A stretch of 42,718 bases of DNA from Alphaproteobacteria bacterium (GCA_030433005.1 JAUILQ010000047.1:1-42718), one strand, 5' to 3'; positions 1 to 7,222 are shown, counted from the first letter of the stretch. Notes: generated by a model not told the origin, from the sequence alone. Numbers and translations are program-made.

Positions 1-1051
1 AGAGCTTGGAGAGCGTGACCTCACCGGCCACTTTCCCGGCGATGAAATTGGCCAGAAAGAACTCGATCCGGGCCTTCTTATAGCGGCCCTGCTTTTCCAT
101 CACGCTCCAAAACGGGTCTTCAAACCCGGTCCAGTATTTCTGGAAAAGCTTGTCAGCGTTCTCCTGCCGCGCATCGGCCCGGTGGAAGATGTTGTTGCGA
201 ACAAGATCGGCCGCGAGCAACGGCTCGCCGCGCTCATTCAGGGTCTCGAAGATGACTTGCGCATCATCGCCTTCTTCCAGCGTGATCTCGACGACCTTGA
301 ATTCTTCAATCAGGGCTTCCCACAGCGCATCGAGGCGCAGCTCCATCGCCGAGCGGTCCTGATCGGCTCCGCTGACATCCGCTTCGCTCTCGGCGGCATC
401 ATCCTCATCGGCGTCCAGATCAATCGTCTCGGCAAAATCATCTTCGAGATCGTCACTCTCTACCGCATGTTTGATGCGGTCGAAGAAAAAGCCGTAGGCT
501 CCAAGGAGTTTGGGGACGGTGCTGTAGGCGTAAATTTTGTCCCGGCTCTTGTAGAAATGCTGGCGGTATTTTTTGCGCAGATCATCCCGCGTGCCCGTGA
601 CGATATCCTGAAACAATTCCCGGTCGTATTTGGTGGGCCAGACCTTGAATTTCTCAACGTCCGGGTCCTCCATCAAATGCTCTTTTTCGTTGAACAGATA
701 GCCCTCGATCAGGCCCACCGTATCGGTGAACCCGGCCTGACGGGCATAGTCACGCGCCGCCGCGAGATAGAGCTGAAATGTGGTCAGGCGTTGCTGGCCA
801 TCCACCACCTGGAACGAGGTCACTTGACGGGACGAAACAGACCCGCGGGCTTCAAGCACGACTGCGCCCATGAAGTGTGAGAAGCGGCGCTCGCGCCCGT
901 TCAGGCGTTCAATCGCCTTGGTGCGCACGTCATTCCAGAACGGCTCCCATTGCTTGTAGCGCATACAAACATAGTGACGCTGATAGATCGGCACGCAAAA
1001 GCGCTGCCGGTTTTCAAGGAGTTGTCTGACTGTAACGGGACCTGCTTTCAA
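1..1051 (-). CDS. DUF262 (GmrSD N-terminal-like) protein, C-terminus outside window
   Basis: Reading the minus strand from a TTG at 1051 gives an open frame of 350 codons that runs off the left edge. It starts with AGPVTVRQLLENRQRF followed by VPIYQRHYVW-like residues, and contains VVDGQQRLTTFQLYLAA. This IYQR plus DGQQRLTT pattern is the nucleotide-binding signature of DUF262, the N-terminal half of GmrSD-type (type IV) restriction and related defence proteins. An acidic stretch (EDDFAETIDLDADEDD) sits in the middle, and IFETLNERGEPL is the second conserved DUF262 block. The TTG start is chosen because GTGAGG lies just upstream and an in-frame TGA (1061-1063) precedes it; the first in-frame ATG comes only after the IYQR motif. 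Whether a DUF1524 nuclease follows cannot be seen. Confidence 0.85.
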   Translation of the reverse strand, partial: MKAGPVTVRQLLENRQRFCVPIYQRHYVCMRYKQWEPFWNDVRTKAIERLNGRERRFSHFMGAVVLEARGSVSSRQVTSFQVVDGQQRLTTFQLYLAAARDYARQAGFTDTVGLIEGYLFNEKEHLMEDPDVEKFKVWPTKYDRELFQDIVTGTRDDLRKKYRQHFYKSRDKIYAYSTVPKLLGAYGFFFDRIKHAVESDDLEDDFAETIDLDADEDDAAESEADVSGADQDRSAMELRLDALWEALIEEFKVVEITLEEGDDAQVIFETLNERGEPLLAADLVRNNIFHRADARQENADKLFQKYWTGFEDPFWSVMEKQGRYKKARIEFFLANFIAGKVAGEVTLSKL

Positions 1052-1529
1052 AGATGTGCCTCACAATGTTCTCCAGTGAGCATAGCGATGCTGCCCAATA
1101 TTTCAATGAATACAGATGTTTGGAGACTTACGGAAAAGCGTGAGTCGTGAGCGCACCCGCCGGTGATGCGGCGGGCCGGGCTGTCGTGAACCGAGCCACG
1201 CCTTAGCCTTCGGCGTCGGCGGGTCTCGGCCATGCGGCGTCCATCCCTTGCGCCTGAATATGGGCCAGCCCTGACGGGCTGAGCTCTCTTTTTCGTCTCT
1301 TTTTTGGGGCCTGCGGCCCCGTCCTCCGTCAAGACCAAGCCCTTCGCCCCAACGATGTTGTGTCTGCGGGCGCAGCCAGCGGTGTCCCCATCCTTCCTTC
1401 GCGATGCTTCGTGCAGGACGGGTGATCCCCCTCCGCTGGCTGCGGTCTGTGACGGCTCTCCCCCCGCTCATTGGCGCGGGCCTAGTCCGGTTGCATGTGC
1501 AACCGACTAACCCAAAGGGAGAAAAACCA
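1052..1529. other. Leader region between divergent DUF262 and ardC genes
   Basis: No convincing gene is seen. The stretch separates the divergent DUF262 and ardC-like genes and so must hold both promoters. It contains a 7-bp-stem hairpin (CCCGCCG 1156-1162 with CGGCGGG 1169-1175), a second hairpin GGGGCC-TGC-GGCCCC at 1306-1320 preceded by a T run, and an 18-bp palindrome at 1488-1505 listed separately. Short open frames here have no recognisable product. Confidence 0.5.
1488..1505. promoter_or_regulatory. 18-bp palindrome before ardC, possible operator
   Basis: CGGTTGCA-TG-TGCAACCG is a perfect inverted repeat with 8-bp arms and a 2-bp centre. It ends 7 bp before the AAAGGGAG ribosome binding site of the ardC-like gene. 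The short spacer disfavours an RNA hairpin and favours a dimeric repressor operator. No regulator gene is recognisable nearby. The palindrome is seen directly; the role is inferred from its position. Confidence 0.45.
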
Positions 1530-2438
1530 ATGAAACAAGACATTTACGAGCGCGTGACCGCGAAGATCATTGCCGATCTTGAGCAAGGCGAACTGACATG
1601 GCTGAAGCCATGGTCCGCCGGGAACATGGACGGGCGGATCGTCAAACCCCTGCGCCATACCGGCCAACCCTATAACGGGATCAACGTCCTGATGCTCTGG
1701 GGCGCAGCCGTGGAGGCCGGGTATCTCTCCCCGTTCTGGATGACCTTCAAACAGGCCAAGGAACACGGCGCACATGTCAAGAAGGGCGAGCGCGGGTCAC
1801 TGGTGGTCTATGCCAACACGCTGACCAAGACCGAGGAACAGGACGACGGCACAGAAGAAGAGCGGACCATCCCCTTCATGAAGGGCTACACCGTCTTCAA
1901 TGTCGAACAGATCGAAGGTCTGCCGGAGCACTACTATTCCAAGCCCGAACCCGTGATCGATCCGGCGCAGCGCATCGGCCATGCCGAGGCGTTCTTTGGC
2001 GCAACCGGCGCAGACATTCGCCATGGCGGCAACCGGGCGTTTTACAGCGGCGGCAGCGATCATGTGCAGATGCCAGCCTTTGAAAGCTTTCGCAGCCCCG
2101 AGAGCTACTATGCCACTTTGGCCCATGAGCTGACCCACTGGACCAAGCATAGCGACCGGCTGGACCGGGAGTTTGGCCGCAAAAGATGGGGCGATGAAGG
2201 CTATGCGCGGGAAGAGCTGGTGGCCGAATTGGGCGCGGCGTTTCTCTGCGCCGATCTCGCCCTGACACCGGAGCCCGGCACCGATCATGCCGCCTATATC
2301 CAAAGCTGGCTGAAGGTCCTGAAGAACGACAAGCGCGCGATCTTTGCCGCCGCCGCCCATGCGCAGCGGGCTGCTGACTATCTGCACGGCCTTCAGCCCA
2401 CAGCGGACTCCGAACCCAAGCAGGGAGTCGCCGCGTAA
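1530..2438 (+). CDS. ardC: ArdC-family antirestriction / ssDNA-binding metallopeptidase-like protein
   Basis: The protein has 302 residues. Residues ~1-120 match the ArdC N-terminal domain (DUF1738), which binds single-stranded DNA: DIYERVTAKIIADLEQG, then LKPW, PYNGINVLML and the FKQAKEHGAHVKKGERG block. The C-terminal half is a zincin-like domain with HELTH at residues 199-203 and a downstream acidic cluster (EELVAE, ~228-233) that could supply the third zinc ligand. ArdC proteins are carried by conjugative plasmids and protect incoming DNA from host restriction; the one studied in plasmid pSa also coats transferred ssDNA. The ATG at 1530 is preferred over the in-frame upstream ATG at 1404 because AAAGGGAG lies 8 bp upstream and homology starts here. 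Its presence fits the mobilization genes at the other end of the element. Confidence 0.9.
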   Translation: MKQDIYERVTAKIIADLEQGELTWLKPWSAGNMDGRIVKPLRHTGQPYNGINVLMLWGAAVEAGYLSPFWMTFKQAKEHGAHVKKGERGSLVVYANTLTKTEEQDDGTEEERTIPFMKGYTVFNVEQIEGLPEHYYSKPEPVIDPAQRIGHAEAFFGATGADIRHGGNRAFYSGGSDHVQMPAFESFRSPESYYATLAHELTHWTKHSDRLDREFGRKRWGDEGYAREELVAELGAAFLCADLALTPEPGTDHAAYIQSWLKVLKNDKRAIFAAAAHAQRAADYLHGLQPTADSEPKQGVAA

Positions 2439-2470
2439 GCGGCGACTCCGTCCCGGCGGAGGGCAGGACC

Positions 2471-2731
2471 ATGGACCAGCATTCCATCACATGGCGCGGC
2501 ATTGCCATCACCATCACTTTCACGCCGGACAAATTCGGGATCACCGAGCATATTGAGCTGCGCTCAGACAACCGCGTGCCCTTGCCGGTTACCGAGACTG
2601 GCTATCGGTCCTGCTTTCTTGAGCCGGGCAGCGTGGCCCGGTATGGCGGGCCGGTGGCTTTCACCACAGCATGGCTGGACCATGAAGCCGCGCAGACCGG
2701 CTGGACCGGCGCGCAGCTCAGTTTGTTTTAG
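2471..2731 (+). CDS. Small conserved-looking hypothetical protein downstream of ardC
   Basis: An 86-residue protein starting at ATG 2471 with GGAGGG 8 bp upstream, 32 bp after the ardC stop, so probably co-transcribed. The sequence reads as a real compact domain, with alternating beta-like segments (ITWRGIAITITF, then HIELRSDN) and a C-terminal helix ending AQLSLF. I recall similar short ORFs following ardC-like genes in alphaproteobacterial plasmids, but no function is known to me. Tandem hairpins follow the stop codon. Confidence 0.7.
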   Translation: MDQHSITWRGIAITITFTPDKFGITEHIELRSDNRVPLPVTETGYRSCFLEPGSVARYGGPVAFTTAWLDHEAAQTGWTGAQLSLF

Positions 2732-2750
2732 GCGATGCTGCACAAAAAAT

Positions 2751-2850
2751 CGCGCCCGCCTCATCGAGGCGGGCGCGGGGACCGTCCGGCAGAGCGGACG
2801 GTCCCTGACAAACGGATTATCAGGAGGTGCGACGTTCTCTCAGCGAACGT
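2751..2850. other. Three tandem hairpins between two accessory genes
   Basis: Hairpin 1: CGCGCCCGCCTC (2751-2762) pairs over 12 bp with GAGGCGGGCGCG (2766-2777) across an ATC loop. Hairpin 2: GGGACCGTCCG (2778-2788) pairs over 11 bp with CGGACGGTCCC (2795-2805). Hairpin 3: ACGTTC (2832-2837) pairs with GAACGT (2845-2850). The first two abut without a gap and neither is followed by a T run in the plus direction. Hairpin 1 is preceded by an A run (2744-2749), so it would form a classical terminator only on the minus strand. They may end transcription from ardC or form a structured leader for the next gene. Confidence 0.6.
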
Positions 2851-2898
2851 GCAGCACTACATCAGTAGCGAGATCAACGCAGAGCCGGGCAGACGATC

Positions 2899-3546
2899 AT
2901 GACCCAGAACCAGACCGAGACCAGTATCCCCGAAGGCGTGCCGTTCGGCTCGAAAGTGCTCTTACTCCCGCGCCTTCCGGGCGAACTCGATCTGGCGATC
3001 TGGAGGCAGAATGCGGTGAAAGACTCTCACCCTCAAAAGTACTTCACCTATGGCGGATGGATTGAACGCGGTGCGCCGCTCTATACCTTTGGATTCCCCG
3101 GCTCGGTGTTCAAGAGCGGAACGCGCATCGATGTCATCAGCCCTGTGTCCGGCATGGTGTTGTCCTACGGCAACAAGCCCTTTGAAGGCACGCAAGAGCA
3201 GGCCAGTGCCTATCTCGCCATCTTGCTGCCACGGGTCTTCGGCGAACCGCTCAGCATGAAGACTGTCTTCGGGCCGTTGCTCACCTTTTGCTTCGATAAT
3301 CATGACCGGCTCTTTGGCCAGGGGAGCGAACTCCAAGACCGTCCTGAATACGAGAAAGCAACCCTCGAAAGGCGCTTCAGCGCGTTTTTGAAACAGGACT
3401 ATCCGATTATCGATCTTCTGGAGGATCGCATCGCTCTCAACCGGCTGATCCATGGTGCCGACGACTATCCTATGGATGATTTGCTGACTGATCTGTCCGG
3501 CAAATCGCCAGAGCACGCAGCCATCCTGGCCCCCTTGCGCCGATAG
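2899..3546 (+). CDS. Hypothetical protein of 215 residues
   Basis: I do not recognise the family. The protein is soluble, with no signal peptide or membrane segment. Residues ~50-95 (GGWIERGAPLYTF, then DVISPVSGMVLSYG) recall the half-motifs of a barrel-sandwich hybrid (biotinyl/lipoyl-like) fold, where a pair of short strands is followed by SPVSG; no modifiable lysine stands at the expected turn, so this is only a structural hint. The C-terminal third is helical and acidic. The start ATG 2899 has only a weak purine stretch upstream. It lies between the tandem hairpins and a convergent terminator. Confidence 0.6.
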   Translation: MTQNQTETSIPEGVPFGSKVLLLPRLPGELDLAIWRQNAVKDSHPQKYFTYGGWIERGAPLYTFGFPGSVFKSGTRIDVISPVSGMVLSYGNKPFEGTQEQASAYLAILLPRVFGEPLSMKTVFGPLLTFCFDNHDRLFGQGSELQDRPEYEKATLERRFSAFLKQDYPIIDLLEDRIALNRLIHGADDYPMDDLLTDLSGKSPEHAAILAPLRR

Positions 3547-3583
3547 CGCTGACGCCACCGGTTGCTCGGATTGGAGCAAGAAA

Positions 3584-3610
3584 CGCCGGACGGCGGTGAA
3601 CCGTCCGGCG
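3584..3610. terminator. Hairpin between convergent genes
   Basis: CGCCGGACGG (3584-3593) pairs perfectly with CCGTCCGGCG (3601-3610) around the loop CGGTGAA. It lies between the stop of the plus-strand gene ending at 3546 and the stop of the minus-strand ORF ending at 3628, the place expected for a shared terminator. There is no strong T run on either side. Confidence 0.55.
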
Positions 3611-3627
3611 CGAAGATTACCGATGGG

Positions 3628-3807
3628 CTAAGGCCCATCTGGGCGGCGCGCCAGCTCGGCGGCGATGGTCTCCAAAGAGGCCAGCGCGTTGCGGCGCGCG
3701 GCGCTATCGGGCGCGGAGCGGACCAGCGCATTGAAGGTCTCGCGGTAGAGCCCGTGCAGGGCGCGCGTGCCGGTTCTGGCGGCGTCGAAGCGGGTGATCA
3801 AGGTCAT
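3628..3807 (-). CDS. Small hypothetical protein, 59 residues
   Basis: The start at 3807 is set by a near-perfect Shine-Dalgarno (CAGGAGGACG) 4-6 bp upstream of the ATG. The product begins MTLITRFDAARTGTRALHGL and continues with YRETFNALVRSAP and ASLETIAAELARR, a short all-helical basic protein. The strong ribosome binding site and regular composition argue that it is a true gene. I recall look-alike small ORFs near ardC genes in alphaproteobacterial plasmids, but no function is assigned. It diverges from the repeat-protein gene at 4069. Confidence 0.75.
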   Translation of the reverse strand: MTLITRFDAARTGTRALHGLYRETFNALVRSAPDSAARRNALASLETIAAELARRPDGP

Positions 3808-4068
3808 GATCGTCCTCCTGTCTTGCGATTGGACAGGCCCCGAACCACTCAGGGCCTTTCGGCCCCGGCACACATCCTCATCGGCCCATGAAGGCCCTGA
3901 TGGTGCAGGTGGACTGCTTTCCAAAACAGCAAAGGACAGGGGGCGGCAGACCCGATCTCCGCCGCCGACCGGCAAAGAACCCACAGCAAATGCACGGCTC
4001 AAAACCGCTTCTTCTTCAATGCGATGGATTGCTTGCGGTAGAATTTTTGAAAGCCGGAAGAGGAGGAC

Positions 4069-5271
4069 TTGAAACGACCGAACCACAGCGATGACGACGC
4101 CAAAGCCTGGGTTGCCGCCTTTACGCAAGCCATGCCGCATGACGCCCTCAACGCGGAGCTGACAGACCGGCTCACTGCGCTCTGGCTCAAAGACAAGCGG
4201 CTGTGGTCCAGCCGCCCCGACACTGCTGCTAGGAATATTCAAGCCTTGGCCAAGGGATTGTCCCTTTCGCTCAGCAAAGTCCTGAGCATGGCATGCCGTA
4301 CGCCGAACCATTTCTATCAGAGGCCGGAGGCCACGCTTGAGCGGATCGATGCGCTCGCCAAAACACTCGGGCTCACACGCGCGCAGATCGTTCAACTGGC
4401 AGGTCCGACGGGGGGACTGTTGCTGTCCGCGCCCGCCACCGTCGCCCGGCGTATCACAGACACCGCAGCGGCACTTGACATTACCGAGGACGCCTACCGC
4501 GCCCTTTGCCTGAAGCAGGCCAGCCTGTTGAATATGGATCCGGTCTCGATCCACCAGCGCGCCTGCGCCAGCGCAGAAGTGTTCGAGACGACGCTGGACG
4601 ATTTTCTCGAATTGGCCCGCAAGTCTCCGGCGTTGCTTGCCCGCGATCCGGCCGCGCTCAAGGCCTTTCGCGATGATTTGGCAAGGCGGCTCAAGCTGTC
4701 CGATGCCGATGTGCTGCGCCTGATCCGCAAACAGCCGCGCCTGACCTCACAAAACCCGGCCACGCTGGCCGAAACCTTGAGGCGGTTCGCGCACGGGCTG
4801 GCGATTGACGCGGCCACGGCCAGCGCCATGGCCCTGAAGTTTCCGCCGCTGCTTTATCTCGACCCCGACCACGCTTTGAAGAAACTGGACGAGGCCGCCG
4901 CGCGCCTGTCCATGCCGCCGGAAGACATGCACGCCATTGCCGTACGGATGCCCACCTTGATCAGCCGTGATCCGGTCATGCTGGCCCGGAAAATCCGGCT
5001 TGGAGCGCGCATCGCCCGCGCATTGGGGGAGGATATCAGCCCGGCGGACATCCTGCGCGCGGCTCCGGCCTTGCCCACCTATGCGATGGACCGCTTGCTG
5101 CTCCGGTTCCTGATCGCCCGGCTGAGGCTGTGGGAAGGCCGGTGGAGCTCACTCATTGCCCGCTCCAATCCCCGCGCACAAGCCATGGTGGAACAATATC
5201 AGGCGACCCTGGAGCCGGGCAGTACAGAATACAGCGCGCTGACTGAAATCATCGAAAGGCGTTTCACATGA
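4069..5271 (+). CDS. mTERF-like 36-residue helical-repeat protein
   Basis: A 400-residue protein translated from TTG 4069, chosen because AGGAGGA lies 6 bp upstream. After a ~50-residue N-terminus it consists of tandem 36-residue repeats. Prolines fall at residues 50, 86, 122, 158, 194, 230, 266 and 302, exactly 36 apart. The repeat pattern is approximately: helix with LAxxL, then LxxxDVLxLA, then K-x-P-x-LL-x-x-DP. This resembles the mTERF motif (helix, helix, short turn with a proline), whose repeats stack into a nucleic-acid-binding solenoid in mitochondrial and plastid proteins. mTERF-like proteins are not, to my knowledge, an established bacterial family. The last ~60 residues are a basic cap. 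There is no catalytic motif, signal peptide or zinc site. It lies directly before the DGR target gene, 108 bp away. Binding to DNA or RNA is inferred, not seen. Confidence 0.85.
   Translation: MKRPNHSDDDAKAWVAAFTQAMPHDALNAELTDRLTALWLKDKRLWSSRPDTAARNIQALAKGLSLSLSKVLSMACRTPNHFYQRPEATLERIDALAKTLGLTRAQIVQLAGPTGGLLLSAPATVARRITDTAAALDITEDAYRALCLKQASLLNMDPVSIHQRACASAEVFETTLDDFLELARKSPALLARDPAALKAFRDDLARRLKLSDADVLRLIRKQPRLTSQNPATLAETLRRFAHGLAIDAATASAMALKFPPLLYLDPDHALKKLDEAAARLSMPPEDMHAIAVRMPTLISRDPVMLARKIRLGARIARALGEDISPADILRAAPALPTYAMDRLLLRFLIARLRLWEGRWSSLIARSNPRAQAMVEQYQATLEPGSTEYSALTEIIERRFT
4219..5085 (+). repeat. Eight protein-level tandem repeats (36 codons each)
   Basis: Repeats 1-7 cover residues 51-86, 87-122, 123-158, 159-194, 195-230, 231-266 and 267-302, each exactly 36 residues with no insertion or deletion. 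Repeat 8 (~303-339) is slightly longer and degenerate. The nucleotide sequences of the repeats differ considerably, so this is an old or selected array and not a recent DNA-level duplication. Closing signatures include SLLNMDP, ALLARDP, RLTSQNP, PLLYLDP and TLISRDP. Confidence 0.85.
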
Positions 5272-5305
5272 CTATTTTCTATGATAAACTTCGCTAATAT
5301 TATTC

Positions 5306-5334
5306 TTGACTGCGTCTAAACACATTTTTAACCA
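5306..5334 (+). promoter_or_regulatory. Possible promoter of the DGR target gene
   Basis: The 108 bp between the repeat-protein stop and the target gene is markedly AT-rich compared with its surroundings. TTGACT at 5306-5311 is a good -35 match; 17 bp further on, TAACCA (5329-5334) is only a weak -10. Another AT-rich block, TTTAAAATAG, follows at 5342-5351. A promoter here would serve the target gene and possibly avd. Only the -35 element is convincing. Confidence 0.3.
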
Positions 5335-5379
5335 AATCTTGTTTAAAATAGAGAGATATTTGAAAGGTTATGTCTTGTT

Positions 5380-6474
5380 ATGGGGTTGCGCGTTTTTGCA
5401 TTGATCGTGGTTTCTGTTTTCGTTTTTGGCGCGGATGCGGCCCAAGCGCAGATCACCGGCCCCATCACCTGCGATGCCTCATCGGAAGGCACGATGATCT
5501 ACAATGACGACCAGAACGTCATGCAATTCTGTGATGGAAGCGATTGGATCGCCATGGGCGGCGGGTCAGGTCTTCCCACGCCACCAACCTGCACCGGCGC
5601 ATATGCACGCCTGCAATGGGACGGATCGGCTTGGCTCTGTCTTGGCGGCGATACTGCGCCCGATGCGTTCAGCTTTACCGATCAAACCGATGTCGCCCAA
5701 AACACGCTCATCACTTCGAACAGCGTGACGATCAGCGGAATCGATGCTCCGACGCCGGTGAGCATCAGCGGGGACGGCTCTCCGGAGTTTCGGATCAATG
5801 GCGGGTCATGGGGCACGAGCGGCGATATCGAGAACGGCCAGAGCCTTGAGCTGCGTCTGACTTCAAGCACGAGTACGACCACGTTGCACAGCGCGACCGT
5901 GAGCGTGGGCAGCGTCAGCGATCAATGGGATGTGACAACTGGCAACGACCCGTGTTCTGGTTCACCGTCACCGGGTGATGTGTGCGCAGACGGGTCTGTC
6001 TATGCGGGTTTATCGCCTGATGATAATGTGGCCATGTACACAACGCCCGCCGATGCGCCAAGTTTGATGAGCTGGAATAACGGCACATCGAACTGGTTCG
6101 ATACATCCATGGTCAATTGCACGACCGGCACACCGGGATCGCAGGCGTCCTGCCGGACGGGTGAGGCGAACACGACACTACTTGTGGGATTAACGGGCAA
6201 CCATGCGCCCTACAATGCAGCCGTCTATTGCCACAACCTGACCGCCCACGGTCATAGCGACTGGTATCTCCCCGCACAGGACGAGCTGGACGTGCTCTAT
6301 GACAACCGCGCAGCGATTGGCGGCTTTAACATAAGCGGTTCTGTCCCTGCTGGCTGGTACTGGTCTTCGTCAGAGGACGTTCACTTCAGTGCGCGGACCC
6401 AGAGATTCAGTGACGGCAGTCAGAGCTACGGCCTTAAGTTCCATGAAATCGCCGTCCGCTGTGTCCGGAGATGA
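5380..6474 (+). CDS. DGR target: secreted DUF1566-type variable protein
   Basis: A 364-residue protein. Residues 1-23 form a Sec signal peptide (RVFALIVVSVFVFGADA, cleavage near AQA-Q). Two short segments built around C, W and DGS follow (FCDGSDWIAMGG; QWDGSAWLCLGG), then a beta-rich Ser/Thr domain. The C-terminal ~170 residues match DUF1566, with VCADGSVYAG, SDWYLPAQDELDVLY and the closing EIAVRCVRR. The last 45 residues (320-364) are encoded by the variable repeat. The invariant frame WYWSSSE, QRFSDGS and EIAVRC is kept, while 13 template Asn codons now encode D, V, H, F, S, T, S, S, Y, G, L, F and H. Such a C-terminal placement and C-type-lectin-like scaffold is typical of DGR targets, which display a variable ligand-binding face. 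The signal peptide puts it outside the cytoplasm. Some Cys pairs may form disulphides. Confidence 0.92.
   Translation: MGLRVFALIVVSVFVFGADAAQAQITGPITCDASSEGTMIYNDDQNVMQFCDGSDWIAMGGGSGLPTPPTCTGAYARLQWDGSAWLCLGGDTAPDAFSFTDQTDVAQNTLITSNSVTISGIDAPTPVSISGDGSPEFRINGGSWGTSGDIENGQSLELRLTSSTSTTTLHSATVSVGSVSDQWDVTTGNDPCSGSPSPGDVCADGSVYAGLSPDDNVAMYTTPADAPSLMSWNNGTSNWFDTSMVNCTTGTPGSQASCRTGEANTTLLVGLTGNHAPYNAAVYCHNLTAHGHSDWYLPAQDELDVLYDNRAAIGGFNISGSVPAGWYWSSSEDVHFSARTQRFSDGSQSYGLKFHEIAVRCVRR
6337..6473 (+). repeat. DGR variable repeat (VR)
   Basis: This 137-bp segment aligns without gaps to 7086-7222 (constant offset 749). I count 19 differences. Eighteen are at template adenines (to G, C or T), all between 6376 and 6443. 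The only other one is T7092 to G6343 at the extreme 5' edge. The final 29 bp (6445-6473) are identical to the template and correspond to the initiation-of-mutagenic-homing region; identity ends at the target stop codon, TGA in VR and TGG in TR. Confidence 0.97.
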
Positions 6475-6524
6475 TCGGAGCGCAGCGAACGATGAGTCAT
6501 TTAATCATTCAATCCTTTAACACT

Positions 6525-6539
6525 CCCCGCGCAGCGGGG
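6525..6539 (+). other. Hairpin downstream of VR, possible DGR homing hairpin or terminator
   Basis: CCCCGC (6525-6530) pairs with GCGGGG (6534-6539) across a three-base GCA loop, 52 bp after the end of VR. Directly after it, CTCAAAA-A-TTTTGAG (6541-6555) is a second inverted repeat that ends in the ribosome binding site of avd. In the Bordetella phage DGR a short GC-rich hairpin downstream of VR promotes target recognition; this copy is further away than in that system. A role as terminator of the target gene is the alternative. Confidence 0.45.
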
Positions 6540-6563
6540 TCTCAAAAATTTTGAGGGGTCGCT

Positions 6564-6932
6564 TTGGCACAATATGAGCACTTGCCAATATACAAACAAA
6601 CCTATGATCTTCTTCTGCGGATTATGACAGCCACAAAGAATTTTCCGCGTGAGTATAAATACACGCTCGGACAGAAGCTCAAAGACGAAGTTATCGAACT
6701 GGTCGTGCTGATCTATCGCGCCAACAGCGAAAAGGATCGGCAGAGGCACATCGGCGCTATTTTGGAGCGCGTACAGGTGGTTCAACTGATGATCCGTCTT
6801 GCTCATGATATGAAAATTTTGCCGCGCCGCCACTATGCCGCGCTCGCAGAAATGACGGATATACTGGCACGTCAGGCAGGCGGCTGGTTCAAAAGTTCGG
6901 GGGAGGGAAGGACGGAACGGGTCGCAAGCTAA
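6564..6932 (+). CDS. avd: Avd-like accessory variability protein (four-helix bundle)
   Basis: A 122-residue helical protein. The N-terminus YEHLPIYKQTYDLLLRIMTA, the FPREYKYTLGQKLKDE block and two further long helices match the Avd / four-helix-bundle (S23-like) family. In known DGRs Avd forms a pentamer that binds the template RNA and the reverse transcriptase and is required for mutagenic cDNA synthesis. The gene lies between the target gene and the template repeat, its usual place. The start is TTG 6564, supported by GAGGGG 6 bp upstream; the next in-frame ATG would remove the first helix. The C-terminal tail (GGWFKSSGEGRTERVAS) is basic and probably disordered. Confidence 0.9.
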   Translation: MAQYEHLPIYKQTYDLLLRIMTATKNFPREYKYTLGQKLKDEVIELVVLIYRANSEKDRQRHIGAILERVQVVQLMIRLAHDMKILPRRHYAALAEMTDILARQAGGWFKSSGEGRTERVAS

Positions 6933-7222
6933 GGCTTGATCCGGAGAGCATATTCATCTCGGATGACGGCGGTACACATCCAAAATAACAAGGGTGTGCA
7001 CCAGAGCAGAGGCCTTAACAGGCTGAAGATCGCGGTGCTGAATCATCGGCGCTGTGCATCATAAGACCGTCATCTAAATGCTGCGGGTTCTTTCCCTGCT
7101 GGCTGGTACTGGTCTTCGTCAGAGAACAATAACAACAATGCGCGGAACCAGAGATTCAGTGACGGCAATCAGAACAACAACAATAAGAACAATGAAATCG
7201 CCGTCCGCTGTGTCCGGAGATG
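6933..7222 (+). ncRNA. Probable DGR template RNA (avd-TR spacer plus TR)
   Basis: The 153 bp between the avd stop and the template repeat contain no credible gene. In characterised DGRs this spacer and the TR are transcribed as a structured RNA bound by Avd and the reverse transcriptase. A small hairpin GCCT-TAAC-AGGC lies near 7013-7024. The exact ends of the RNA cannot be set from sequence; a portion downstream of 7222 inside the RT gene may also belong to it. Confidence 0.5.
7086..7222 (+). repeat. DGR template repeat (TR)
   Basis: A 137-bp template for the VR at 6337-6473. Read in the VR frame, the mutable core holds 13 AAY codons and one AAG between 7125 and 7193, in three clusters separated by fixed codons. 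AAY codons can be mutated at both adenines to 16 NNY codons without ever giving a stop, which is the usual DGR design. All 13 are altered in the present VR; the AAG codon is unchanged. Invariant flanks encode WYWSSSE and EIAVRCVR. Confidence 0.97.

Noticed and set aside
182..880. 232-codon plus-strand open frame
   Set aside because: It is antisense to the DUF262 gene, whose IYQR and DGQQRLTT motifs lie on the minus strand.
1306..1320. GGGGCC/GGCCCC hairpin next to a T run as a terminator
   Set aside because: The T run precedes the stem in the plus direction and becomes an A run after it on the minus strand, so neither strand gives stem followed by U.
4327..4434. TALE-like repeat similarity
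   Set aside because: Repeat 2 (LTRAQIVQLAGPTGG) superficially echoes a TALE repeat core, but the other repeats lack the GG and carry the mTERF-like proline-LL-DP ending, and the period is 36 rather than 33-35.
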